Source of the DNA: Bacteroidota bacterium
GTDB lineage: Bacteria; Bacteroidota; Bacteroidia; AKYH767-A; OLB10
Length of the DNA: 47,275 bases
Assembly: GCA_024643795.1 (NCBI GenBank)
Contig: JAHEMF010000005.1
Span: 56,929-104,203, forward strand
Direction of reading: 5' to 3'
Shown: in pieces, positions 16,517 to 24,967 of the stretch
Position numbering within the stretch: the stretch's first letter is position 1
How the letters are laid out: every line of letters starts with the position of its first letter
Notes under the pieces: generated by a model
Told to the model about the DNA's origin: nothing
The model's database searches: none
What the model saw: the letters and a program-made list of their open reading frames with translations, nothing else
Program-made: the position numbers and the translations under genes

Positions 16517-18769
16517 TTAATTGCTTTTATCAAGATCGAACTCCTGAATTGAGTCGTCAACTTTTTCGGCATATGATAGGTCGGGGAGGTATATTTCAAA
16601 TCGGGTGAATTTTTCTTCAAGTGATGAAAATTCTATCACCCCTCCCAATCGGTCTATTGCGTTCCTTACAACATATAATCCCAGACCATTGCCCTTTGAT
16701 GAATTACTCCCTCGGTTGAACATAAAGAACATATTATTCCTGGCCTGCTCATCAATGCCTTTTCCATTGTCTTCGATGCGGATCATCACACCTTTCAGAA
16801 AATCAGAAACCTCTATACTTGCTATCCGTCCCGGGTTACCGGCACTGAATTTAATAGCATTATCAATAAGGTTGTGGAGGATGTTGAATAAAAGATCAGG
16901 ATCGGTTTTGAATGTCGTGTTATTGCTGATCTTGATCTTTTTCCTGACGGAATCAAAATCGGGTGATGATTTTAATTTATCTAATACTCTTCGAATAGTC
17001 TCAGCAAAATTTATTTTTTTCGGAAATATCTTTTCACGTCTGATCCTAACAACATTCAGAAGTTGTTCCAGCATTATATTTAGTTTTTCTGCTGATGTGT
17101 GGATCATTTCATTGTAATCATGGATTACTTTAGAGGCGTTTTCTTTTCTTAACAGATCTGTCAATCCAAGTATTGATGATAAAGGACCTTTTAAATCATG
17201 AGAAGAGCGATAAATAAATGTTTGAAGTTCGTTGCGGGCTGATTTTAACTTTTCTTCAATCATCTTCTTATCATGGATGTCAGCTAACGTTGCCAGCAAC
17301 CCATCAGGCTCACCGTTTTTATTTCTTATGATTGAATAACTGAAAAGGCACCATCTTGACGACCCGTCTTTTGTATGCACTTGCGTCTCATAATGCTCAA
17401 ACATTGTTTCTGTCACATCTCTTTCCAACAAATCAGTTAATGGTATCTGAAACATCTCCTGAGGTAAGGTCTTGCCTTGAAGGGAGTTTTTATCATAACC
17501 GGTGATGTCAAAGAAACGGCTATTGGCCAGCATCATCTCGCCAGACGAATTAACAAGTAATAATCCTTCATGCATAGTTTCAACAAGAGCCCTGTAATCT
17601 TCCTCTTTCCTACGGATCTTTTCCTGAGCCTCCTTTTGTTCTGTGATCTCAGCATGCGTCAATAAGGTTCCTGTAATGACACCCTGATCATCATGGAGTG
17701 GAGTTGAACGGACTCTGAACCAAGTTTTGATTCCGGACCTGTTCATGATCTGCAATTCAATGACCTTACTGGAATGACGTAATGATCGGTTTGTTTCTTC
17801 ATCACTCTTTTCACCTGCTTGTAGCAATGAGCTATACTGGATTCCATTCACCTCTTCAAGCTTGTATCCTGATGCAGCAAGAAATTGTTTGTTAACAAAT
17901 CTTATTATACCATCATTATCGATATGTACAACGCCCTCTGATATATTATCTAGTAGCAGTCTGTACGCATATTCACTTTGGCGAATTGTTCTTTCTGCAA
18001 CTTTACGATCACTTATGTTCCTTGCAAAAAAAGAGATCCCTTCCGGTGAGGCATCTTTTCCCAAAATTGGATTCACAGATATTTCAACATCCAATGTTGT
18101 GCTTCCAAAAGCGAAGGAAGTTTCTTCAGTAAACTGCTCACCGTTAAAACCTCTGTCCATCAGCATCTTGAACCATTTGCTGTATTTGGCTCCAATTGTT
18201 TCAGGCAAGCTTTCGCCAATTATAGGTACATGACCCGAGATTCGATAGTAGCTATCACGAAATACGGAATTGATGGTTATAAACCTGTAATTCCGGTCAA
18301 CCGACCATATTCCGTCACGAGTGTTTTCAATTAATGCTTCAGTAGTGGCTTTACTTCCGTAGAGTTCATTTTCAAATTCTTTCCTCTCTACAGAATAATT
18401 CACCGACCTTGTCAGCAGGTTTGACGATAATTGATTTTTCAAGAGGTAGTCTTGTGCACCTTCTCTTAATGCCTCTTTGGCTAATTTTTCATCATCGATA
18501 GCTGTTAAGATTATCACAGGTATCTTTTGAGCTATTGTTCTCAGTAATCTGAATGAGTTGATGCCCAAACTATCGGGCAAATTAAGGTCGAGGAAAATAA
18601 CATCAGGATACAAAGTTGAAATCATAGAGATCCCATCAGCCAGGTTATCTGAAACGTGAAGTTTTTCAATTTTCAGGTTCGTATGAGATAAAGTTTGCCT
18701 GAACACCCTTGAATCAACAGGGTTATCTTCTATTAAGAGGAACTTAAAAGGTTTGTTTTTGGTTCTCAC
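16517..18769 (-). CDS. Sensor histidine kinase with N-terminal receiver and three PAS domains
   Basis: 750 residues, no membrane segment, so cytoplasmic. Order: receiver domain (1-125) with acidic pocket E14-D15, phospho-acceptor D61 (FLDLNLPD), T89 and K111 all present; PAS 1 (~140-255); PAS 2 (~265-380); PAS 3 (~385-505); HisKA with phospho-acceptor H524 (SSHDLKGPL); HATPase_c with N-box HNLIDNAIKFS, G1 DNGKGI and G2 GNGLGLYVV. With the receiver at the N-terminus, it probably takes phosphate or a signal from another kinase and then passes it on. No response regulator gene is adjacent. The start is GTG (18769); the only nearby ATG upstream hits a stop. Exact -7 box 47 nt upstream. Confidence 0.93.
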   Translation of the reverse strand: MRTKNKPFKFLLIEDNPVDSRVFRQTLSHTNLKIEKLHVSDNLADGISMISTLYPDVIFLDLNLPDSLGINSFRLLRTIAQKIPVIILTAIDDEKLAKEALREGAQDYLLKNQLSSNLLTRSVNYSVERKEFENELYGSKATTEALIENTRDGIWSVDRNYRFITINSVFRDSYYRISGHVPIIGESLPETIGAKYSKWFKMLMDRGFNGEQFTEETSFAFGSTTLDVEISVNPILGKDASPEGISFFARNISDRKVAERTIRQSEYAYRLLLDNISEGVVHIDNDGIIRFVNKQFLAASGYKLEEVNGIQYSSLLQAGEKSDEETNRSLRHSSKVIELQIMNRSGIKTWFRVRSTPLHDDQGVITGTLLTHAEITEQKEAQEKIRRKEEDYRALVETMHEGLLLVNSSGEMMLANSRFFDITGYDKNSLQGKTLPQEMFQIPLTDLLERDVTETMFEHYETQVHTKDGSSRWCLFSYSIIRNKNGEPDGLLATLADIHDKKMIEEKLKSARNELQTFIYRSSHDLKGPLSSILGLTDLLRKENASKVIHDYNEMIHTSAEKLNIMLEQLLNVVRIRREKIFPKKINFAETIRRVLDKLKSSPDFDSVRKKIKISNNTTFKTDPDLLFNILHNLIDNAIKFSAGNPGRIASIEVSDFLKGVMIRIEDNGKGIDEQARNNMFFMFNRGSNSSKGNGLGLYVVRNAIDRLGGVIEFSSLEEKFTRFEIYLPDLSYAEKVDDSIQEFDLDKSN

Positions 18770-18815
18770 TATTGTAGTGGCATTTTAAAAATTAAATTAC
18801 CACTGGCTTTGTACG

Positions 18816-18823
18816 CAAAAGTA
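18816..18823 (-). promoter_or_regulatory. -7 box (TACTTTTG) for the histidine kinase gene
   Basis: Plus-strand CAAAAGTA, minus-strand TACTTTTG, an exact TAnnTTTG match 47 nt from the GTG start. It sits between meaB's 3' end and the kinase, suggesting separate transcription of the kinase. Confidence 0.55.
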
Positions 18824-18846
18824 CCCCCTTAAGGTTTCATAATCAG

Positions 18847-19776
18847 CTATTTCGGTGCAGTAGGGTTTTGGTCAAGAAACCCTGCTAAAAACCTGTGAAT
18901 ATTGAATTCAGGGGATTTTGAAGCCTGATCAAGGGCTGAGCGGAGTGCTTTTTGGTCGTATTTTTTTAGAAGATAAGCACCTGCCAGGTGAAGTGCCCGG
19001 CGATACATCAGCTCACTACTATGCGGGTGAGTTGTTGAAAGTTGTTGTTTGATAGCTGAAAAAAGATCCTCTACACCCTTCTCCTCTGAGGCTACAGTTT
19101 TTATAACAGGAATATCGTTTTTTGTATCAGGCCTTTCGTGGACCATTAACTGTAATGTTTGAATCATTTTATCCGCACCTGCTCTGTCAGCTTTGTTGAC
19201 AACAAATATGTCAGCTATTTCAATGATCCCTGCTTTAATGGCTTGGATCTCATCACCTGATTCAGGAACAAATATCACCAATGTTACATCTGCCAGTCCG
19301 GCAATCTCCACTTCTGATTGACCCACACCAACTGTTTCAATGATCAGATAGTCGAACCCTGCAGCTTTCATCACATCAACTATTTCATATGTGCGCGATG
19401 ATAGACCTCCCAATGCTCCACGGGTTGCCAACGACCTTATATAAACCCTGGGGTCATTGAAGTGTGAGCTCATTCGTAATCTATCACCCAACAATGACCC
19501 TTTGGTAAAAGGTGATGTAGGATCTACAGCCAGAACCCCAACCTTGATCTTTTCATCTTTGAGCAGCTCATTTATAAGGGCATTTACCATAGTGCTCTTA
19601 CCGGCACCCGGAGGACCGGTGATACCTATAACAGGAGTGCTTTTTGGGATATGAAGATTTTGAAGTATGAATTCTCCGTCAGGTGAATTATCCTCCACTT
19701 TACTTATGCACCGTGCTAGTGCACGCAGGTCACCTGCATGTAATTTATCTATGAGTGCCTGTACAGATCCATCCAT
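18847..19776 (-). CDS. meaB: Methylmalonyl-CoA mutase-associated GTPase MeaB
   Basis: 309 residues, usual length. A G3E-family GTPase chaperone that loads and protects the adenosylcobalamin cofactor of methylmalonyl-CoA mutase. Motifs: Walker A GITGPPGAGKST (G54-S61), DPTSPFTKGSLLGDRLRM (diagnostic for MeaB/ArgK), RSLATRGALGGLS, FDYLIIETVGVGQSEVEIA (Walker B/switch region), and the base-specificity NKADRAG. Its client mutase genes are not in the window. The gene upstream on the same strand, 12 bp away, encodes a DinB-like protein, so the two are probably co-transcribed. Confidence 0.95.
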   Translation of the reverse strand: MDGSVQALIDKLHAGDLRALARCISKVEDNSPDGEFILQNLHIPKSTPVIGITGPPGAGKSTMVNALINELLKDEKIKVGVLAVDPTSPFTKGSLLGDRLRMSSHFNDPRVYIRSLATRGALGGLSSRTYEIVDVMKAAGFDYLIIETVGVGQSEVEIAGLADVTLVIFVPESGDEIQAIKAGIIEIADIFVVNKADRAGADKMIQTLQLMVHERPDTKNDIPVIKTVASEEKGVEDLFSAIKQQLSTTHPHSSELMYRRALHLAGAYLLKKYDQKALRSALDQASKSPEFNIHRFLAGFLDQNPTAPK

Positions 19777-19788
19777 TTCCGGCTCAAA

Positions 19789-20244
19789 TTAACTATTTAC
19801 TTCAGATGTTAATATTCTCCTGCAATAATTTATCTGTCCCAAATGATATGTGAGATGAGCCAGTAAAAATGACAGGGTTTCTGAATAGTCCATTTTAAAT
19901 CCTCCTATCTCCAACGGATATGTTTTTGTGAGATCGCCAGGAGCAAGACCATCAATTGACTTTTGAACTTCATCTTTGGTAATGTGTATCAACTCTAACA
20001 ATTCATCAACTGTAAGTCCGGATCCGGTGAACTCCTTTTCACGGTCTCTGATGTAGCCAGTATTTCCTATGGCTGAACCTATAAAATGTCGGAGGTTTCC
20101 ACATATGTGCATGGTAAGATTCCCAATACTGTTTGTTATCCCTGGTAATACTTTCCAAAGCTCATTAGAATGTTTTAACTGCAACAGTTCCGACCCCAGT
20201 GTTTCCAGTTCCTTTAAATAGAGTTTGTTATAAAATAATAGCAT
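19789..20244 (-). CDS. DinB-like (DUF1572-type) four-helix protein
   Basis: 151 residues with no signal peptide. Four-helix DinB/YfiT-like pattern with candidate metal ligands in NLTMHICGNLRHFIG (helix 2) and LAHLTYHLGQINYCRR (helix 4), the usual three-histidine geometry. DinB-like proteins are metal-binding, and some are thiol-dependent transferases; the specific activity cannot be read here. Placed 12 bp upstream of meaB on the same strand; divergent from the glycosyltransferase at 20346. Confidence 0.85.
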   Translation of the reverse strand: MLLFYNKLYLKELETLGSELLQLKHSNELWKVLPGITNSIGNLTMHICGNLRHFIGSAIGNTGYIRDREKEFTGSGLTVDELLELIHITKDEVQKSIDGLAPGDLTKTYPLEIGGFKMDYSETLSFLLAHLTYHLGQINYCRRILTSEVNS

Positions 20245-20345
20245 CTGATGATTTTCCTGTGATAGAGTGCTAATGTATGATTTTAGCCATTAAAGTGAGG
20301 TCAATTTCGTAAATGAAATAGTTAATGTTTTACTTTGCGGTAGAT

Positions 20346-21110
20346 ATGGGAGAAGTTAAAATATCAGGGATGGTTGTGTGCTTCAACGAAGAGCGGGATA
20401 TCGAAAGATGTCTGAGATCTTTGCTGAAAGTCACTGATGAAATAGTGGTGGTTGATTCTTATTCCACCGACTCTACTCCGGAAATATGCAAGTCGCTTGG
20501 GGTTCGGTTTATCCAACAGGAGTTTTTAGGATATATTGAGCAAAAAAGTTTTGGCGCATTGCAAACAGAATATGATGTTATATTATCGCTTGATGCAGAT
20601 GAAGAGCTATCTGAAGATCTTATCAAATCAATTTTAGAAGTTAAATCAAACTGGAAAGCTGATGGATTTTTATTGAACAGGCTTACAAATTATTGTGGTA
20701 AGTGGATATATCACAGTGGATGGTACCCTGATAGTAAATTAAGGTTATTCAATAAGCAAAAAGCAAAATGGGGTGGAAGTAATCCTCATGACAAGGTGAT
20801 CATGAACAAAGGGTCAATTGTAAAGCAGTTGCGAGGTGATATCCTTCATTACAGTTATTATACCTTTGAAGAACATGTGAACCAGATAAACAGGTTTTCT
20901 GATATAGCTTCAAGGTCTTTGTACAAAAGAGGTGTGAAGGGAAGTGTTATAAAAGTAATTTATAAGCCATTGGCCCGATTCATTAAATCATACATTTTCA
21001 AATTAGGTGTATTGGATGGTAAGGCGGGCTTTACAATTGCTAAAATGACAGCCAAGGCGTCTTATATGAAATACACGAAACTATTGAAACTTCAAAAAGA
21101 GGGAGCATGA
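20346..21110 (+). CDS. Family 2 glycosyltransferase, WaaE/KdtX-like
   Basis: About 254 residues. A GT-A fold transferase acting at the cytoplasmic face on lipid-linked or LPS-core sugars. Evidence: ISGMVVCFNEERDIERCL (nucleotide-sugar site), EIVVVDSYSTDSTPEI, the metal-binding DxD in SLDADEEL, and YHSGWYPDSKLRLFNKQKAKW plus NPHDKV, typical of the WaaE (LPS core beta-1,4-glucosyltransferase) subgroup. The longer frame starts at an ATG at 20325, but a near-consensus -7 box (TTACTTTG, 20330-20337) overlaps that extension, so the ATG at 20346 is preferred. Overlaps the next gene by 4 bp. The sugar and acceptor are not known. Confidence 0.88.
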   Translation: MGEVKISGMVVCFNEERDIERCLRSLLKVTDEIVVVDSYSTDSTPEICKSLGVRFIQQEFLGYIEQKSFGALQTEYDVILSLDADEELSEDLIKSILEVKSNWKADGFLLNRLTNYCGKWIYHSGWYPDSKLRLFNKQKAKWGGSNPHDKVIMNKGSIVKQLRGDILHYSYYTFEEHVNQINRFSDIASRSLYKRGVKGSVIKVIYKPLARFIKSYIFKLGVLDGKAGFTIAKMTAKASYMKYTKLLKLQKEGA

Positions 21111-22225
21111 CTGAACCAGTGGTACTTCATATTTCTACAGCACGTTCATGGCGAGGAGGAGAACAACAGCTGGCATATCTGGTTGGTGAATTAAAAAAAA
21201 TGAATGTCAAACAGTACGTTCTATGTGTAAAAGATTCAGCTGTTGAAACATATTGCAGGCATTCCCACATCCCGTATTTTTCAACTGAAAAGCGCTCATC
21301 GGTGGATATATTTTTTGCTTCCAGGATAGCTTCTATTTGCAGAAAGAACAAGATAGAACTTATTCATACTCATGATTCCCATGCTCATACTTTCAGCATT
21401 CTGGCCTGTGATTTCTTTGGTTGCAGATCTTCAATAATTGTAAGCAGAAGGGTTGATTTTCCTGTAAGTAAGAGTGCATTCTCTAGGTATAAATATAATC
21501 ACCGTAAGGTAAAACGAATATTATGTGTCTCTGATAAGATCAGGGAGATAACCTCCGGTTCATTGAAAGACCCTTCCAAGATACTCACTGTACATTCCGG
21601 AATAGACTATTCAAGATTCGCCGGCAAGACCAATTCTGGTAAACTCCACACAGAATATTCGCTTGATAGTTCCATGAAGTTGGTTGGAAATGTGGCTGCA
21701 CTGGCACCACATAAAGATTATTTTACGTTTGTTGATGCGGCGGCTATTCTTTGTAGAAAAAATGATAACATCTGCTTTTTTATCATCGGTGATGGTCCCT
21801 TGCAATCAGAAATAAAAGCATATGTGAAAAAAAGTGGATTTGCCTCGCGAATCATCATGACCGGTTTCAGAACAGATATCCCCGAGATTCTTCCTGAACT
21901 GGATGTGTTTTTGATAACTTCTGAAACCGAAGGTTTAGGAACCACCATATTGGATGCTTTTGCTTGCAGAGTGCCGGTTGTTGCTACTGCTGCAGGCGGT
22001 ATTCCCGAGATCGTAGTTCATGAACATACGGGTCTGCTTGCTTCTGTAAAGGATTCTGTTTCACTGGCCAAATATGTAGAAATAATGCTTGCAGATCTGA
22101 ATTTCAGAGATAAGATCATAGAAAATGCATCCGAACACTTGACCTTATTTACTACTTCGGCAACAGCAGAAAAAACCCTGGCATGTTATCGGGAAGTAAG
22201 TGGTGCCTACAATGAAGAGAACTGA
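21107..22225 (+). CDS. Family 4 glycosyltransferase
   Basis: 372 residues, GT-B fold. The N-terminal half has the acceptor-side glycine loop (STARSWRGGEQQLAYLV) and HTHDSHAHTF; the C-terminal half has FIIGDGPLQSEIKAYV, IIMTGFRTDIPEILPELDVFLITSETEGLGTTILDAFACRVPVVAT and GGIPEIV, the EX7E-type retaining GT4 signature (E-G-L-G...). Makes glycosidic bonds from nucleotide-sugar donors, probably for LPS core or surface glycan together with the upstream GT2 (ATGA overlap). Ends 14 bp into uvrC, which is a fortuitous-looking but tight gene run. Confidence 0.9.
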   Translation: MTEPVVLHISTARSWRGGEQQLAYLVGELKKMNVKQYVLCVKDSAVETYCRHSHIPYFSTEKRSSVDIFFASRIASICRKNKIELIHTHDSHAHTFSILACDFFGCRSSIIVSRRVDFPVSKSAFSRYKYNHRKVKRILCVSDKIREITSGSLKDPSKILTVHSGIDYSRFAGKTNSGKLHTEYSLDSSMKLVGNVAALAPHKDYFTFVDAAAILCRKNDNICFFIIGDGPLQSEIKAYVKKSGFASRIIMTGFRTDIPEILPELDVFLITSETEGLGTTILDAFACRVPVVATAAGGIPEIVVHEHTGLLASVKDSVSLAKYVEIMLADLNFRDKIIENASEHLTLFTTSATAEKTLACYREVSGAYNEEN

Positions 22226-24017
22226 AACACTTAAAAGAATCATATCCGGATTGCCTGATACCCCCGGAGTTTACCAGTTCTTTAACGATCAGGAGCAACT
22301 CATTTATGTAGGCAAGGCTAAAAGTTTAAAGAAAAGAGTATCCAGCTATTTTACAAGAGGAAAATACGACAACGCCAAAACAGCCATACTTGTAAGACAT
22401 ATTCAGGATATCAAGTACATATTGGTTGAAACAGAACTTGACGCATTGTTACTGGAGAATAATCTCATTAAAAAACATCAGCCAAGGTATAATGTACTTT
22501 TAAAAGATGATAAAACATACCCCTGGATATGCATTAAAAATGAGAACTTTCCCAGGGTTTTTTCAACGCGTAAATTCATTCGTGACGGTTCGCAATATTT
22601 TGGACCTTTTGCTTCGGCTAAGATGGTAAACACATTGTTGGAATTGATACATAAGATCTTCAAGATCCGTACCTGTCATCTTGCGCTGACGCCGGAAAAT
22701 ATAGCCAAAGGAAAGTTCAAGGTATGTCTGGAATATCAAATTGGAAACTGCCTGGGCCCATGCGAAGGTTTGCAAACTCAGGATGATTATGATCAATCTG
22801 TTCAACAGGTGAAGGAGATACTTAAAGGAAACATCCACACGGTTATCTCCTATCTTAACGGGTTAATGAAAAAGAGTGCCGATGCATTCAGGTACGAAGA
22901 AGCACAGGTGTTGAAAGATAAGATCGAGATCCTGGATAATTATAGAAGCAAGTCAGTTGTGGTAAACTCATCAATACATAATATTGATGTATTCTGCATA
23001 ATTGACAGAGGTAAGATTGCGTATGTGAACTTTTTAAAGGTCATGAATGGTGCTATAATACAGTCGCACACCATTGAGCTCAAGAAGAAACTGGATGAAT
23101 CGATACCGGAATTACTCTCTCTAGCAATTGCAGAATTAAGGAACAGGTACAACAGTGAATCCAATGAGATCATTGTGAATGAGCTTCCTGATATGGAACT
23201 CCCTGGTGTTACTTTTACGATTCCCAAGATCGGCGATAAAAAACATTTGCTTGGGTTGTCAATAAAGAATTTAACTTATTACATCCGAGAGCAGGAGTTG
23301 AAGCAAGAGAAACTAGACCCTGAGGTAAAGATAGACCGTATCATGGAACAGATGAAAAACGATCTCAGGATGCGGGTTCAGCCCAGATATATCGAGTGTT
23401 TCGATAATTCCAATTTGCAGGGAACTGATCCTGTTGCTGCAGTAGCTGTTTTCCGCAATGGCAGAGCTTCAAAAAAGGAGTATCGCCATTTTAATATCAA
23501 AACGGTGGAAGGACCTGATGATTTTGCATCCATGGAGGAGGTGATATTTCGCAGATATAAAAGGTTGATAGATGAGAATGCTGAACTGCCACAACTAATA
23601 GTGATAGATGGTGGAAAGGGACAACTAAGTTCGGCTGTCGGGAGTTTGAGGAAACTAGGCGTTTATGGCAAGGTCACCATCATTGGAATAGCAAAACGAT
23701 TAGAAGAGATCTACTTTCCCGGCGACCCTGTTCCACTTTATCTTGATAAGAAGGGAGAGTCACTACGTATCATACAACAGATCAGAGATGAGGTTCACCG
23801 GTTCGGTATCGCGCATCATCGTAAACTCAGAGAAAAGAAAATGAAAAATACTTCATTGTCGGAGATCAATGGAATTGGCAATACCACAGCAGAATTATTG
23901 CTGAGTCATTTTAAATCAGTAAAAAAGATTAGTGAATCAAGTTTTGATGAGCTTTCCGGGTTGATCGGTCAGGCAAAAGCTAAAATGGTATTTGACCATT
24001 TCAATAGGTTAAAATAA
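22212..24017 (+). CDS. uvrC: Excinuclease ABC subunit C
   Basis: 601 residues from the ATG at 22212 (a GTG at 22200 would add four residues). The dual-incision nuclease of nucleotide excision repair, recruited by UvrB to damaged DNA. Domains: GIY-YIG nuclease at the N-terminus (PGVYQFFNDQEQLIYVGKAKSLKKRVSSYF), the Cys-containing segment CLEYQIGNCLGPCEG, the UVR motif for UvrB binding (~215-250; ADAFRYEEAQVLKDKIE), the RNase H-like 5' nuclease (IECFDNSNLQGTDPVAAVAVF; VIDGGKGQL), and the C-terminal tandem HhH (EINGIGNTTAELLLSHF; SGLIGQAKAKMVF). Full length. Its stop is 3 bp from the convergent gene's stop. Confidence 0.97.
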   Translation: MKRTETLKRIISGLPDTPGVYQFFNDQEQLIYVGKAKSLKKRVSSYFTRGKYDNAKTAILVRHIQDIKYILVETELDALLLENNLIKKHQPRYNVLLKDDKTYPWICIKNENFPRVFSTRKFIRDGSQYFGPFASAKMVNTLLELIHKIFKIRTCHLALTPENIAKGKFKVCLEYQIGNCLGPCEGLQTQDDYDQSVQQVKEILKGNIHTVISYLNGLMKKSADAFRYEEAQVLKDKIEILDNYRSKSVVVNSSIHNIDVFCIIDRGKIAYVNFLKVMNGAIIQSHTIELKKKLDESIPELLSLAIAELRNRYNSESNEIIVNELPDMELPGVTFTIPKIGDKKHLLGLSIKNLTYYIREQELKQEKLDPEVKIDRIMEQMKNDLRMRVQPRYIECFDNSNLQGTDPVAAVAVFRNGRASKKEYRHFNIKTVEGPDDFASMEEVIFRRYKRLIDENAELPQLIVIDGGKGQLSSAVGSLRKLGVYGKVTIIGIAKRLEEIYFPGDPVPLYLDKKGESLRIIQQIRDEVHRFGIAHHRKLREKKMKNTSLSEINGIGNTTAELLLSHFKSVKKISESSFDELSGLIGQAKAKMVFDHFNRLK

Positions 24018-24020
24018 TTC

Positions 24021-24845
24021 TTATTCCTCCGTGATAGTTGCAGGCCCCAAGGCATTCAGCTTTTGACCGTTTTCACTGAAAACAACAACCCTGTACCAAA
24101 CTGGTCCTTCAAGAGTGGTGTAATCAGTAAATGAATAAGTGATCTTATCATTTTTAATCGTCCCCGAATTAACATACCCTGCAAATACATATTTATTACC
24201 GTCAATTGATCTTTCTACCAAGTAGTAGCCGGTCTTATTTAGATCATCTTCTGTCCATGTAACATTTGTTGAGTTGTTTTCAGATCTTACAAGAATGGTA
24301 TGTTCTGTCTCAGGTTCAAAGATCTCAATAATTTGGGATGGTGTTCCTTCAACTGAAATCGTTATTCCCTTGTTCGGTAAACGCCATATTTCATCTGCTC
24401 CATCGCAAACAAAAGAGATGCGCATACGTACGTTACCTTTGGCCGGTACAACTAAAGTATCGGTAAGCACTAAGCCATCCTGAGTTACCACGTCACCTCT
24501 TACAGTAACTGATCTGACCACTTTATCATTAACATAATAGAATAACCACGCAAAATCTCTTGATTCCAGATTGCCACTATTTATCAGCTGTGTTTTTATT
24601 ATAACCTTATTGTTTGCAGTTTCATCAGTGGTTGGGAGTGCCACAGCGGCAGAATAAAAATTGCATGAATTTTTTGATACCGTCCAGCCCTGCTCACCTG
24701 CCGTATTGCATGAAACCTGGTACAGGTTTTTCATACTGGCCTGAAACTCATAGAGTTTCACAGGCTCTGATGCAAACAAAGAGCCCGTAAAACAGTAGAT
24801 CAGAGCCACAGTTAACAGTCTATTGATCAATACTTTTGGAAACAT
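24021..24845 (-). CDS. Secreted hypothetical protein with C-terminal FnIII-like domain
   Basis: 274 residues. Signal peptide at 1-26 (LLTVALIYCFTGSLFAS). The central region is beta-rich with two Cys pairs (QVSCNTAGEQGW, KNSCNFYSA; later SFVCDGADEIW) and resembles a CARDB-like module (VIIKTQLINSGNLESRDFAWLFYYVNDKVV). The final ~85 residues look like a fibronectin type III fold: NVTWTEDDLNKTGYYLVERSIDG through VWYRVVVFSENG. It ends TITEE without a T9SS sorting domain, so it is likely periplasmic or otherwise exported. Not recognised as a named family. Divergent from the 1118-residue fusion gene and convergent, 3 bp apart, with uvrC. Confidence 0.75.
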   Translation of the reverse strand: MFPKVLINRLLTVALIYCFTGSLFASEPVKLYEFQASMKNLYQVSCNTAGEQGWTVSKNSCNFYSAAVALPTTDETANNKVIIKTQLINSGNLESRDFAWLFYYVNDKVVRSVTVRGDVVTQDGLVLTDTLVVPAKGNVRMRISFVCDGADEIWRLPNKGITISVEGTPSQIIEIFEPETEHTILVRSENNSTNVTWTEDDLNKTGYYLVERSIDGNKYVFAGYVNSGTIKNDKITYSFTDYTTLEGPVWYRVVVFSENGQKLNALGPATITEE

Positions 24846-24941
24846 TGGTAATTTATACGCAATAATTGGTGGTGGGTTACTTGTCTAGTTGGCTGAAAAG
24901 CAATCTAATGCCTGAGAAATCGTTAAATTCGCATTACCGGA

Positions 24942-24949
24942 TATTTTTG
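24942..24949 (+). promoter_or_regulatory. -7 box (TATTTTTG) for the propeller/outer-membrane fusion gene
   Basis: Exact TAnnTTTG match 18 nt before the ATG at 24968. Confidence 0.6.
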
Positions 24950-24967
24950 AATCTCCCCAGGTAGTTT

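Noticed and set aside
16605-17117. Plus-strand frame of 170 codons
   Set aside because: Antisense to the HisKA/HATPase part of the histidine kinase; Ser/Leu-rich shadow translation.
21107-24017. Glycosyltransferase-uvrC overlap as evidence of a glycan-repair functional link
   Set aside because: Tight gene packing alone is weak evidence; UvrC is a complete ordinary excinuclease.
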